Assembly (NCBI GenBank): GCA_032027005.1
Contig: JAVSMW010000011.1
Span: forward strand, 110,805 to 174,804
DNA from: JAVSMW01 sp032027005
Lineage (GTDB): Bacteria; Bacillota; Thermincolia; Thermincolales; UBA2595
Reading direction: 5' to 3'
DNA: 64,000 nucleotides
Shown here: positions 27,407 to 36,918 of the stretch, piece by piece
Numbering within the stretch: position 1 is the stretch's first letter
How the letters are laid out: each line of letters starts with the position of its first letter
Made by a program: the position numbers and the translations under genes
The notes under the pieces: model-generated
What the model was told of the DNA's origin: nothing
Database searches by the model: none
What the model saw: the letters and a program-made list of their open reading frames with translations, nothing else

Positions 27407-29095
27407 TCATTTCCCACTGAAATCGGAAATTTTATATTTCTTTAATTTCCGGTACAGAGTACTTCTGCTAATCCCTAGCTTACTGGCAACCTGGGTTAAA
27501 TTACCCTGAAACTTGGTCATATAAGATAGTATTGTAGCCTCTTCCATGCTCTCCAGAGCCAATCTGGTGTCTCTTTGCTCCACAGGCTTTGGACCCAGGC
27601 TTCGCATCTCAGGCGGCAGTGATTGTAATGTTATAGAATTGTCTGCAGCCAGGTATGCGGATCTTTCTATAACATTCTGCAGCTCTCTGATATTGCCTGG
27701 CCAATCGTAATTCAGAAATATTTCCAAAACTTCAGGTTGGATGATCTCCACCCTTTTCCCTAAACGGCTGCTGATGCTGCGCATCAGGCTGGCTGCCAGG
27801 ATTGGAATATCTACTTTACGCTCGCGTAATGGCGGTAGATACATAGCCATGACATTCAGGCGGTAATAAAGATCCTGCCGGAAATTACCCCGGCTCATCT
27901 CCAGCTTAAGGTCCTTGTTTGTGGCAGCGATTATTCTGACATCAACTGGAGTGACCTCCCAGCCGCCAACCCGAACCACCGCCTTTTCTTCCAGTACCCG
28001 CAAGAGCGAAGTCTGCATGTCTAAAGGCATTTCACCGATTTCATCCAGAAAAAGGGTGCCGCCGTCAGCTAACTCAAACTTACCGGCATTTCCCCCTTTT
28101 TTGGCTCCTGTAAATGCACCCTCCACATAACCAAATAATTCGCTGGCTAATAATTCCCGGGGAATAGCTGCACAGTTGAGAGCTACAAAAGGCTGGGTCC
28201 TGTGGGAACTGGCATTATGAATGGCCTGGGCCAGCATATCCTTCCCGGCTCCGCTTTCACCAAGGAGCAGAACATTACAGTCAGTCTCTGCAGCCGTTTT
28301 GCCAAGCTCTACCGCCTCTTTAAACTGGGCTTCCTTCCCTATCAAATCGTCAAAATGAACTCGCGCCCCGGCCCCAACCATTTGTTGGCTTGATCGCCTG
28401 GCCCGAGACATTTGAGCAGTTTGCAAGCTCCGGCATAAAGCCATCTGTTTCTCAATTGAATCAACGGCAGCTACCACTATACCTAAGGTGTGGGGATGTA
28501 CTTTGTCAACAGTGCCTGTCATGCTCAAAGCACCAATAATCTCACCTGTATTTGGGTCATGGATAGGTGCCGCGGAACAAGTCAGGGCGTGTGAATTACG
28601 GCAGTAATGTTCGGCAGCCCTGACCTGGATTGGTTTGTCAATAGCTAAGACTAATCCAATAGCGGTAGTCCCGCCGCTCCTTTCGTCCCATTTAACGCCC
28701 TCGCGAAAATTGGCAAGTCTAATGCGGGCAACGGCTTCAGGATCACCAATAATCTTTAGCACATATCCTTCCCGGTCAGCGATTTTCACTGAAAAACCTG
28801 ATCCGGCCACAAATTTATATATTCCCTGCATAGTAGGAAGGCAGATGTCTAACAACTCCGAATTCTTTTCTAACTTACGATTAAATTCAGCCAGATTCAG
28901 GATGTTTGTATTAGCCTCAGCTAAGGGATTAACTTTATAGTCAAGACACCGGTACCATGAATGCAGGATTTCCGCCCGTAACTGTTTTCGAGCCCCTTTA
29001 TCATTCTTAATGCGGCCCTGAAGAATAAATTCATCCCAGACTTCGGTCAGCTCTTCTTTGAAATGACTTAAATGCTTCATTTTAGCCTGCTTCAT
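27407..29095 (-). CDS. Sigma-54-dependent activator, AcoR type (GAF sensor, AAA+, Fis HTH)
   Basis: 562 residues. The N-terminal 230 residues match AcoR/DhaR-like sensors: ILHSWYRCLDYKVNP, then a GAF-like domain with WDERSGGTTAIGLVL and the HALTCSAAPIHDP block. The AAA+ part has Walker A GESGAGKD, GAFTGA and Walker B TLFLDEIGEMP; the end is a Fis-type helix-turn-helix (VASKLGISRSTLYRKL). AAGGAGG precedes the ATG. It lies upstream of the iorA promoter, and its DNA-binding domain is the natural candidate for the GTNTCA-N3-TGANAC sites at three operons. The effector is probably a small aromatic or keto compound (inference). Confidence 0.94.
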   Translation of the reverse strand: MKQAKMKHLSHFKEELTEVWDEFILQGRIKNDKGARKQLRAEILHSWYRCLDYKVNPLAEANTNILNLAEFNRKLEKNSELLDICLPTMQGIYKFVAGSGFSVKIADREGYVLKIIGDPEAVARIRLANFREGVKWDERSGGTTAIGLVLAIDKPIQVRAAEHYCRNSHALTCSAAPIHDPNTGEIIGALSMTGTVDKVHPHTLGIVVAAVDSIEKQMALCRSLQTAQMSRARRSSQQMVGAGARVHFDDLIGKEAQFKEAVELGKTAAETDCNVLLLGESGAGKDMLAQAIHNASSHRTQPFVALNCAAIPRELLASELFGYVEGAFTGAKKGGNAGKFELADGGTLFLDEIGEMPLDMQTSLLRVLEEKAVVRVGGWEVTPVDVRIIAATNKDLKLEMSRGNFRQDLYYRLNVMAMYLPPLRERKVDIPILAASLMRSISSRLGKRVEIIQPEVLEIFLNYDWPGNIRELQNVIERSAYLAADNSITLQSLPPEMRSLGPKPVEQRDTRLALESMEEATILSYMTKFQGNLTQVASKLGISRSTLYRKLKKYKISDFSGK

Positions 29096-29459
29096 TTTAG
29101 CCTCCTTATTCCTTCCTATAATTCGACTAATCTATAATTTGATAGTAACCTATTATCCTGCATCTCACATCAGATTTTTCGTAAAACACCAAATTTTTCA
29201 CTTCAAAGGTAAGTATGAAGGTTTATTTGCAGCTGGGCATAAAAAAGCGATGAATATTCAATAAAACAAACATCGCAAGTTACTTTCTCCTATCAGATTG
29301 GATGCAAAAAAAGTAATTTGTTAAATAGCACCATCATAAAGTGGATGGTGCTATTTAATATGAATATGTAATAGTTTAAAGAGGGCTGTGGTATTGTCCA
29401 CAGCCCAGAGTACTGAATTGGTTGATTACTTATACTATGTACGCTTAGCAGCCTCATTT
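29096..29459. other. Intergenic region with two hairpins
   Basis: No gene is seen in this stretch. It holds a bidirectional terminator-like stem AAATAGCACCATC/GATGGTGCTATTT (29323-29356) and a second perfect stem GGGCTGTGG/CCACAGCCC (29383-29406) just past the MFS gene, which probably ends minus-strand transcription from the UbiD operon. The rest must contain the promoter of the sigma-54 activator, but I see no clear box. Confidence 0.6.
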
Positions 29460-30704
29460 TTATGCGCTTACAACCTCATTTCCAGTTTGAATCGCTTTTT
29501 TCGCTACTTTAATTGGAGCAGTTTCCTTTAAGAATAATGCAACAATACCGGCAAAAACCCATCCTGCTATTGCAATGAATAGAATTTTATCAAGTCCATA
29601 GTTTTGCGCAACATATCCGGCAAAACTCGGTGCTACCCCACCGCCAAACATTTCTCCAACAGCGATGGGAAGTCCGGATGCTGCTCCTCTGAGCGCGATT
29701 GGCACTGACTCAGCTGGAATAACAGCTGTGTTCATAATTAAATTTCCAAAACCACATGCGGCAATGATAAATAAGAGAACAAATAGCAATGAGGGATTGT
29801 TACCAGTAATCATAAAAATCAGTAAAGCTATAAAGCCAAGAAGATAACACATCATCAGAGCCGTTTTCCTGCCAATCCGGTCAGACAATGCCGGAAGGCC
29901 TAAGGCCCCGACAAATCCGCCAAACCCAATGGCTGACGTGACAAATCCCATTGATTGGACAGATAATTTCAGGTGATCAGTTAAATAAGTTGGTGACATG
30001 GCAGATACTACAAAAAAGCAGCTCATAATGCCTAATAGACTAATCATTGTCAGGATAACATTTCTATACTTAAAAACCTCCCCCCACCTTGGTCGATCCG
30101 CAGCGGCCGCAGGTTTTTGGATAAACTCGGGTTCACGTATCACCTTGTAAAGAAACCCAGCGAGTATCAAGCCAGGAACAGCGGAAATGAAAAATATCCA
30201 GTTCCAGGATACAACCTTTAGCAATTGGGTTGCCAGGATGGGACCAAGCCCAAGACCTATTAAAGCAAAGCTGCTCTGCTGTATACCTATATTTAAGCCT
30301 GAGCGGCTTACATGTGATGCTTCATGTGTTGAGGCAATAGCGGTAGGCGTAAAACCGCCCTCAACAACGCCCATGAGTGCCCGCATTAATAATAAACTAA
30401 CAAAACCTGATGCAAAACCGGCAAATGCAGAGAAAACGGAAAATCCGATTACCGTAGGAATTAATACTTTGCGTCGGCCCACTTTGTCTGAGAGACCGCC
30501 AAGAATTGCTGAAAATAGACCCCAGGTAAGCGCAAGCACACCGGATAACAATCCTATGTCTTGATAATTCAAATTAAGATCCTTCATTATTACCGGGAAT
30601 AAGGGAGCAACGAGCCAGCGATCTAGGCTTAGAATACCAAAGGTCAAAGAAAGGAGTAATACCGCTTTCCATTCATAAGGGGTCCACTTTGCTTTTGAAG
30701 CCAT
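29460..30704 (-). CDS. MFS transporter
   Basis: 414 residues with twelve hydrophobic segments. The loop 2-3 motif GGLSDKVGRRKVL and its repeat in the second half (PALSDRIGRKTAL) are typical of the major facilitator superfamily, most like aromatic-acid/organic-acid proton symporters. AAGGAGG precedes the ATG. It is the last gene of the operon that starts with the PEP-synthase-like pair, so it probably imports the substrate of the UbiD pathway, for instance a phenolic acid (inference). Confidence 0.9.
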   Translation of the reverse strand: MASKAKWTPYEWKAVLLLSLTFGILSLDRWLVAPLFPVIMKDLNLNYQDIGLLSGVLALTWGLFSAILGGLSDKVGRRKVLIPTVIGFSVFSAFAGFASGFVSLLLMRALMGVVEGGFTPTAIASTHEASHVSRSGLNIGIQQSSFALIGLGLGPILATQLLKVVSWNWIFFISAVPGLILAGFLYKVIREPEFIQKPAAAADRPRWGEVFKYRNVILTMISLLGIMSCFFVVSAMSPTYLTDHLKLSVQSMGFVTSAIGFGGFVGALGLPALSDRIGRKTALMMCYLLGFIALLIFMITGNNPSLLFVLLFIIAACGFGNLIMNTAVIPAESVPIALRGAASGLPIAVGEMFGGGVAPSFAGYVAQNYGLDKILFIAIAGWVFAGIVALFLKETAPIKVAKKAIQTGNEVVSA

Positions 30705-30812
30705 TTTTTAATTCCTCCTTTTTATTTATGCTCAAGGCTTGATGCCTTGATTTTCTTGTTTTCTCCTCCCCTTACCCCTAGTACTCTAAAGTAAAAATAA
30801 TATTCTATTCTA

Positions 30813-32078
30813 TCAAAGTGATTGCCGCATATCTCCTGTCTCTATCTGCCACCTGGTGAAAAGTTCATAGAAAAGCTCTACGGCCTCCTTAGCAAATTCC
30901 GGGGTGTTTTGATGAAGATCAACCTCTTTCACCGGGATGTCGGCACTCAGTTTAGATTTCAACTTTTCAACAAAGGCGCGGTCAGCCTTGGGATCGTAAA
31001 GTGCGAGCCCTTCCTGATTCAGGGAAGTCCATCCCTTTAGAGGTATGAGTACCGCACAGGGCGCTTTTGCACAGTTCAGGCGCGCCGCCACAATATCTGC
31101 AGCCTCTTCCAATTCTTCCGCATTCGTACGCACCATGGTGCGCAGTTTATCTATTGGGGCCTGAGCCCTATCCTTATAAATCCCTGTAAGCTCCTTCCTG
31201 CCGCCCATACTGAGTATATCCAGTCCGGCGGGGGCCACCACCTGCGGAATACCCATTTCGCTGGCGGCAAGGATACGGTCCTTGCCGGCCGCACAGTTAC
31301 CATTGAGCAGCTCTTCTACGATTCCGCGTGTCACAAAATCTATGACACCCTGAAACCAGCCGTCCCGGATGAGTTCATCCATGGCCCGGTCTCCGCGGCC
31401 CTGGGCATGGAAAGGGATTGGAATGTAACCCTTTTCCCTTAACAGGTGGATAGAAGGTTCCACACACCGCTCCACAAAACCAAAGGAAGTCAGCGCCACC
31501 AATGGCTGCTCAAAATCCACCTGCCAACCGGGTGAGAGTTCAACCATCCCGCAAATAGCACCAACAGCATTAATCAGCTGTGTCTTTAAGATTGGGTTCA
31601 ACTCTACTATATCAACTACAGTGTTGAGCATCGTGATATCTTTTGTGCCCACGTATTTCTCCACATAACTTGGGTGAGCCGCATTGCTGGAAGCCATAAG
31701 CTTCGGCATCCCAAAGGGTAAAGACTGCATTATGCTGGTGGAAACAAGTGACGATGTACCGCCTCCCACCCCGAGAACACCATGAATTTCTCCCCTCTTA
31801 AAGAGGCTTTGGGCAATCTTTTTAGCGCCCCTGATCTGATTTTCGGTGGCTTTTTCACGTTCGACCCGGTACAGGCGGCGCACCTCCTGAATGTCAAGAC
31901 CACCTTCCCTGGCTACATCTTCACAAGTGATGTCCCCGGCGAAAAAGGGCTCTTGTTCCATACTGAAGTCCAGGATTAAGGCATTATGCCCTCTTGATTC
32001 AATAATCGTCTTCACCAGCTTGAACTCAGACCCTCGAGTATCTAGATTAGCTATAATTAGGATTGTCTTTTTCCCCAT
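30813..32078 (-). CDS. Tm-1-like ATP-binding domain protein (UPF0261 family)
   Basis: 421 residues from the ATG after GGAGAGGAG; thirteen upstream codons overlap nothing useful. It shows the family's N-terminal block TILIIANLDTRGSEFKLV, the glycine-rich VLGVGGGTSSLV, and VALTSFGFVERCVEP. The two-domain fold binds ATP in the plant resistance protein Tm-1; bacterial members are often found beside PEP-hydrolase-like or decarboxylase genes, but their reaction is unproven. Here it follows the UbiD gene by 28 bp in an operon with ATP/PEP-dependent enzymes, so a role in activation of the same substrate is possible. Confidence 0.85.
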   Translation of the reverse strand: MGKKTILIIANLDTRGSEFKLVKTIIESRGHNALILDFSMEQEPFFAGDITCEDVAREGGLDIQEVRRLYRVEREKATENQIRGAKKIAQSLFKRGEIHGVLGVGGGTSSLVSTSIMQSLPFGMPKLMASSNAAHPSYVEKYVGTKDITMLNTVVDIVELNPILKTQLINAVGAICGMVELSPGWQVDFEQPLVALTSFGFVERCVEPSIHLLREKGYIPIPFHAQGRGDRAMDELIRDGWFQGVIDFVTRGIVEELLNGNCAAGKDRILAASEMGIPQVVAPAGLDILSMGGRKELTGIYKDRAQAPIDKLRTMVRTNAEELEEAADIVAARLNCAKAPCAVLIPLKGWTSLNQEGLALYDPKADRAFVEKLKSKLSADIPVKEVDLHQNTPEFAKEAVELFYELFTRWQIETGDMRQSL

Positions 32079-32106
32079 AACAAGTCTCCTCTCCAGGCAT
32101 ATTTTC

Positions 32107-33540
32107 TTAATCCTCAAAGCCGTATTCGGCCCAGCGATTTTTCACTTTTTTGGCCGTTTCCTCATCCATCCGCGTCAAGAGAGGCTTCCTGTCCCAGTGG
32201 AAGGGAATGGTGGCATCCAGGATAAGTTTTGAACCTACATCCCTGTCTGAAATATATACTGCCGGGTCCAGGGGGCCACCGCGGGTTCCCTGGAGTACAT
32301 GAACACCTCTTTTTGCTTCAAGTCTGGTACTTATCGCCCAGAGCACCTTTTGGATGTCATCGGCGGGAATATCTTCATCAACAATAATGATATTTTTCAG
32401 CCGGTAATGCCCGCTGGTTGATCCTGCTACAGCATGACCCACCTGAGTGGAATGGCCGGGATAACGCTGTTTTACAGAGACGACCACCGTAAGGCGCCCG
32501 GTGCCCTCCGGCAAAGAATATACTGATTGGATACCGGGAATCCTCATATCACGGAGATCAGACCAGATAGATGCAGAAACCTGCAATGCCCCAAACATAT
32601 GAATATCAGTAGTTGGCTGACCGGTCGTGGTAACCCAGAAAATCGGATTGTTTCTGTGCAGGATGCGTTTAACTTTAAATACCGGCTCTAAGTATTCGCC
32701 AGTGTCCTTGGCTGAGTAGTAGCCTGTATATTCGCCAAAGGGTCCTTCCGACTTATAGTTGGTGCGGTCCGGATCTATTTCCCCTTCCAGGACAATCTCA
32801 GCTCTAGCGGGGATTAACAGACCTGTACAATCACTTTTGATGACCTCGACCGGCTCTCCCTGGATTGCACCCGCCCGGTCGTATTCACAAACTCCCCAGG
32901 GTGCTGTGGAGCTTGCCATCATAAAAATTATCGGGGCTGAACCTATGACAGCAGCTACGGGCATGGGTTTACCAAGCTCCCTGTACCTTTCCAGCATCAT
33001 ATCGGCATGCTTGCCATGGTGCAGCTGAACTGCCGTATGATTCCGGTCGAGAAGCTGCATCCTATAGGTCCCAAGATTTGTCCAGCCCTCATCAGGGTCC
33101 TGACTTATGACACTAACCGCAGTTCCTATGTATCGCCCGCCGTCTAGTGGAGCGAACTTCGGCACCGGTAAGGACAGGAGGTCCACTTCTTCCCCTTCCA
33201 GCACATTTTCCAGAATTGGGCCGTCAGACACTACTACAGGGGGAATCGAATTCTTGGCACTAAGCTCCACCCATTCCCGTGCCAACTCACACAGGCTGTA
33301 GTTATTGGGCATTCCAAGAGCTGCAGCTAATCTTGTTTCGGTAGTCAGCGCGGAGCCTAAGACAGATACACCGTTTCCGTTTTTGAGATTTTCAAAGAGC
33401 AGAGCCTGCCCGCCCTTTCTCGCCTCATTAAACTTACAGATATGTGATAGTTCTAAATTCCAATCCACCTCTGCATTGATTCTTTTCAACTCACCTTGCT
33501 TTTCACACTGGGCAATAAAATCTCTCAGGTCCTTGATCAT
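32107..33540 (-). CDS. UbiD-family (prenylated-FMN) decarboxylase/carboxylase
   Basis: 477 residues. The start DLRDFIAQCEKQGELKRIN, the middle NLGTYRMQLLDRNHTAVQLH with the catalytic-site Arg, and SEGPFGEYTGYY with the two glutamates of the E-R-E site are all present. These enzymes use prenylated FMN for reversible decarboxylation of aromatic acids; phenylphosphate carboxylase subunits belong here. The gene lies next to a split PEP-synthase-like pair, as in the anaerobic phenol cluster of Thauera. No ubiX-like gene is in the window. GGAGG precedes the ATG. Confidence 0.93.
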   Translation of the reverse strand: MIKDLRDFIAQCEKQGELKRINAEVDWNLELSHICKFNEARKGGQALLFENLKNGNGVSVLGSALTTETRLAAALGMPNNYSLCELAREWVELSAKNSIPPVVVSDGPILENVLEGEEVDLLSLPVPKFAPLDGGRYIGTAVSVISQDPDEGWTNLGTYRMQLLDRNHTAVQLHHGKHADMMLERYRELGKPMPVAAVIGSAPIIFMMASSTAPWGVCEYDRAGAIQGEPVEVIKSDCTGLLIPARAEIVLEGEIDPDRTNYKSEGPFGEYTGYYSAKDTGEYLEPVFKVKRILHRNNPIFWVTTTGQPTTDIHMFGALQVSASIWSDLRDMRIPGIQSVYSLPEGTGRLTVVVSVKQRYPGHSTQVGHAVAGSTSGHYRLKNIIIVDEDIPADDIQKVLWAISTRLEAKRGVHVLQGTRGGPLDPAVYISDRDVGSKLILDATIPFHWDRKPLLTRMDEETAKKVKNRWAEYGFED

Positions 33541-33584
33541 TAACTTACCGCCTCCTTTATTTCGTCTTAACTTTTAATAACTCT

Positions 33585-35435
33585 TTAAGCTCTCTCGATA
33601 ATGTAAACTACTCCGGTATCACCATCGCATCTAATCTTATCCCCGGTCTTGATTATTTTGGTAGCCGTACCTGTAGCCACAACGGCGGGAAGCTTATATT
33701 CGCGTGCGACTATGGCAGCGTGTCCGAATATACCGCCGATATCTGTCACCACTCCGCTTACGTTGGGGAAATATGCCGTCCAGGCAGGATTGATGGCAGG
33801 GGCTACTAAAATCTCTCCCTTTTTAATGAGGCTCAGATCGCTCATTGATAAACAGAGCCTGGCCACGCCTTCAACAATGCCTGCCGATCCGGCATAGCCC
33901 TTAATCTCTGAAATCTCACCTGAATCAATATTTTTTGCAGAGAGCCACCTGTCAATTGTGTCATTATCAAACCCGTACTCATTAATCATTACCGGGTTGG
34001 TATAGTTGTCGGGAGCCGGCCCCAGTGCCTCAGGTGCCCGCCATTGTTTGAACTTCTCAAAAATTTCCTTGCGCCGCACAATCTTCGGCGGCCAATACTC
34101 ACGCCCGTATGGCGGCACCCCACAGTACCAACTGGCGGTTATGTCGTGGAGAACCTCAGGAACCTCAAAACGGTTCATAAAGAATATGTCATCAACTTGC
34201 TCAATAACGCCATGATCCACCATAATCTGTCCAAATTCCCTGAACTTTTTGTAACAAACCGTGTGAAACCAGTTCTCAACGTAGAAGTCATGATCCTCAG
34301 GATAATGGGAAACTTTTCTTGCGGCAGCCAAAAGGGTGTCAAAAACCTCGCGATCCTGTTTATCTTTGATGAGGCTCCGATATTCTTCGACGACACGGTC
34401 TCTTTCCGCCAAAACCGCACTCATGGGCTTGCCGATCTCCTCACCCCTTTTAAGCATTCCGATATATTCCTGAATATGGTGCAGCGGCACCTCATATTTA
34501 GTATTCCAGGAGCCATCGGTGTGGTACCAGCCACTTGCGCAAGACATATTGAACCACGGTTCCTGGGACTTTGCCCAGGCCTTGAGCCATTCCTTACCAT
34601 TTTCGGATTTGCCCAGCTCTATTGAAACATCCTCCCATTTGTCCGGGCTTTGAAGGCTCCCGTCAATTTTTAGTTTAATAGCCAATTTAGCCAGTTCTAC
34701 CAACGCATTCATGGCCTTGAATACCATGGCTTCAAATCCGCTGAGAGTCTGAGTTATCGCTTTGTCGGTGATCCCCGGGAAAAGTTTTCTTACCGTTTCC
34801 ATGTATTGTACGTTCACTAGAGAGACGAGATTGTTGAATTCAAAATGCCATTCCCATATAAGGTGGATGGCTTCCATTAGCCTGTTCCAGGCCACCAGCA
34901 GATCATGACCGGTTGACCATCTGCCATCGGTAATTACGGACATAGGTTCAATTTCCGGCAGGGCAGGCACTGCTAAGTCCTTGGTTTCTTTGATAACGTT
35001 AGAGACCTTTTCTTCCCATTTGGCAAAGAGAGCCTCCCAGTTTTTCAGAGCATAATCCACGCGCTCCTGGAATTGAGGCACCCTTTTTTTAATCTCCTCA
35101 GGATCTGTTACATCTGTTGAATTAATGTATACACGGCCATTGATCATTCGATGATCCCGGCCCCAATTGGTTGGGAAGACATGAATTCTGCCTACCCATG
35201 CAGAAGCTGTATGATGCCACATGTGATCCCAGGTGAGATCCAGGGGACCAACAGGTTCGGGGTAGTGTAAGCCATCGTAAAACCAGAGAGACGAAGATTC
35301 ATATTTCGCGGTCTCCGGCATCTGACCCGGCTTAGCAAATGGGTAGTAATAGGGATACATTTCTTCCCACCCCTCCGTGCCTGACAGGGGTTGAATTGCA
35401 TGGGGATCATCAAAATGTCTTTCTTTAACCATCAT
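33585..35435 (-). CDS. PEP-utilizing enzyme with mobile phosphohistidine domain (phenylphosphate synthase subunit-like)
   Basis: 616 residues. The first about 500 are helical, without an ATP-grasp or a PEP-binding barrel. The last about 90 are the PEP-utilizer mobile domain, with GGIFGHAAIVARE (residues about 567-579), where His is the phosphorylated residue, then LPAVVATGTATKIIKTG and a closing DGDTGVVYIIE. The usual Ser/Thr before the His is Gly here. Stand-alone proteins with this C-terminal domain pair with a separate ATP-grasp protein, as in phenylphosphate synthase. The partner lies 53 bp upstream. Expected role: carry phosphate from ATP through His to a hydroxyaromatic substrate (inference). 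Confidence 0.83.
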   Translation of the reverse strand: MMVKERHFDDPHAIQPLSGTEGWEEMYPYYYPFAKPGQMPETAKYESSSLWFYDGLHYPEPVGPLDLTWDHMWHHTASAWVGRIHVFPTNWGRDHRMINGRVYINSTDVTDPEEIKKRVPQFQERVDYALKNWEALFAKWEEKVSNVIKETKDLAVPALPEIEPMSVITDGRWSTGHDLLVAWNRLMEAIHLIWEWHFEFNNLVSLVNVQYMETVRKLFPGITDKAITQTLSGFEAMVFKAMNALVELAKLAIKLKIDGSLQSPDKWEDVSIELGKSENGKEWLKAWAKSQEPWFNMSCASGWYHTDGSWNTKYEVPLHHIQEYIGMLKRGEEIGKPMSAVLAERDRVVEEYRSLIKDKQDREVFDTLLAAARKVSHYPEDHDFYVENWFHTVCYKKFREFGQIMVDHGVIEQVDDIFFMNRFEVPEVLHDITASWYCGVPPYGREYWPPKIVRRKEIFEKFKQWRAPEALGPAPDNYTNPVMINEYGFDNDTIDRWLSAKNIDSGEISEIKGYAGSAGIVEGVARLCLSMSDLSLIKKGEILVAPAINPAWTAYFPNVSGVVTDIGGIFGHAAIVAREYKLPAVVATGTATKIIKTGDKIRCDGDTGVVYIIERA

Positions 35436-35488
35436 TCATGCTCCTTTCAAGTAATGCTTATTTTGATTAACAGCACATTGACGGGAGG

Positions 35489-36574
35489 TTATCCATAATT
35501 TTTTTGCAGCAAGGAAAATATATCGTATTCTCCAAACGCGTTTTTTGTTTGAAGTATTGGCTTTGACTCTTTCTTATTCCAGATACTTTCCGGCCTGGTC
35601 TGGACAAAAATCACATTTTGGGGAAATGGTAAGTTCTCATCTATGACAAATTCGATATCCTGAGGCAAGCCGAAATGTTTTTCAATCCTTTTGGCCTGCT
35701 TCGCCAATTCAAAGATTTCTTCATCTGTCAAACAGGATTTAGTCTGTTTTTCCGGGGGAATTTCTGAATAAACCGTCTTCCGGGTTTCGGTATCAAAAAC
35801 ACATTCGATACTCTTGGAGGCTATGTTTCTCTCGATAATTTCAAGTGTCACTTTATCAAGTATCCACTGATCATTGGTAACCTCTCCGCTGGCCACAGTT
35901 TCACCGAGCCCCCAGTTACCTCCGATTGCTATTTTTGAAGGATCTCCGTTTACTGGATTCATTGTAAACATAACACCTGAAGACTTGGCATTTACCATCT
36001 GCAGCACAGCAACCCCAATTGGGTCTGACTCCAGGGGTAATCCTAACCGGGCTCGGACCATCAGGGACCGGGTATTAAAGGTACTTGCCCAAACCTTAAT
36101 GATATTTTTCATCACTTCGGAAATACCGCTGATGTGCAGGCAGGTCTCGAATTGACCCGGGTGGCTGGCGGCTCCGGACGAGCGGGTAGCCACCGGGACA
36201 TCCGGCATACCTGTCTTTTCACAGAGTTCTGCATAGTATCTGGTAATAAGATCTTCCATGTAAAGAGGCATACGCTTTGATTCCACAATTCTTCGCAGGC
36301 TGTTGGCTGCCATGTCAAATTTGGGACTGGGTTCAGAGTTAACAGGATTAGCGTCAAATGTTTTCAGGTATCTTCTGATTTCTTCTAAGGCACCGGTTTC
36401 ATGCATGAACATCTTATATGCCTTTAGTGAGAGTGCAAAACCATGAGGAACAGTAATTCCGGCTCTTTTCATTTCCCCCAGGTTGGCACATTTCTTGCCG
36501 ACAATGTTGTTAAAGTTTTCACCGGTGTCATTACAGTCACTGCCGAACTCGCCAAAAACCCACCTCTCTGCCAT
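35489..36574 (-). CDS. PEP synthase-like ATP-grasp subunit (phenylphosphate synthase subunit-like)
   Basis: 361 residues matching only the N-terminal ATP-binding half of PEP synthase: NIVGKKCANLGEMKRAGITV, VPVATRSSGAASHPGQFET (the usual SSATAED reads SSGAASH), GVAVLQMVNAKSSGVMFTM and GNWGLGETVASGEV. The end IEFVIDENLPFPQNVIFVQT matches the close of that domain. It has no phosphohistidine or PEP barrel of its own. Together with the next gene it gives a two-subunit PEP-synthase-like system, as in phenylphosphate synthase. It is the first gene of the operon; GGGAGAAG precedes the ATG. Confidence 0.87.
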   Translation of the reverse strand: MAERWVFGEFGSDCNDTGENFNNIVGKKCANLGEMKRAGITVPHGFALSLKAYKMFMHETGALEEIRRYLKTFDANPVNSEPSPKFDMAANSLRRIVESKRMPLYMEDLITRYYAELCEKTGMPDVPVATRSSGAASHPGQFETCLHISGISEVMKNIIKVWASTFNTRSLMVRARLGLPLESDPIGVAVLQMVNAKSSGVMFTMNPVNGDPSKIAIGGNWGLGETVASGEVTNDQWILDKVTLEIIERNIASKSIECVFDTETRKTVYSEIPPEKQTKSCLTDEEIFELAKQAKRIEKHFGLPQDIEFVIDENLPFPQNVIFVQTRPESIWNKKESKPILQTKNAFGEYDIFSLLQKNYG

Positions 36575-36918
36575 TATGCTTCTCCCTTCCGTATTTAAAT
36601 TTAAACAGAGTATAGCACATCATTTTGTCTGGCCTCTACAACCAAACAGGGCGGAAATCCAATAGGATTTCCGCCCGTTAAACATAGAAATGTGTTAAAA
36701 TTCAAATAATGATTTCGCGCCAAATGCAATATACCACAGTAAAGCGCATAATTCTACCCGTTAATTACACATAACCGTTCACATCTCAAATACTGCCCGT
36801 TGAAGTATAAAAATCTGCCGTTCAACGTAAACGGATAGATTTCAAATAATACTTCCAATAATATTTTAAGTGATATCAACATTTTCCAAAAATCTGAAAA
36901 TACCATGGAGGCTGGGAC
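36575..36918. promoter_or_regulatory. Divergent control region between the UbiD operon and its V4R/PucR regulator
   Basis: No gene is seen. A perfect 12-bp stem GGGCGGAAATCC/GGATTTCCGCCC lies at 36649-36676. Several CCGTT elements follow (36757-36830), including an inverted pair CCGTTGAAG...CCGTTCAACG, which could be operator sites. No -24/-12 promoter is visible, in line with a PucR-type rather than an AAA+ activator. Confidence 0.45.

Noticed and set aside
36720..36740. A fourth sigma-54 promoter upstream of the UbiD operon
   Set aside because: The GCAATATACCACA stretch has GG and GC only six bases apart instead of ten.
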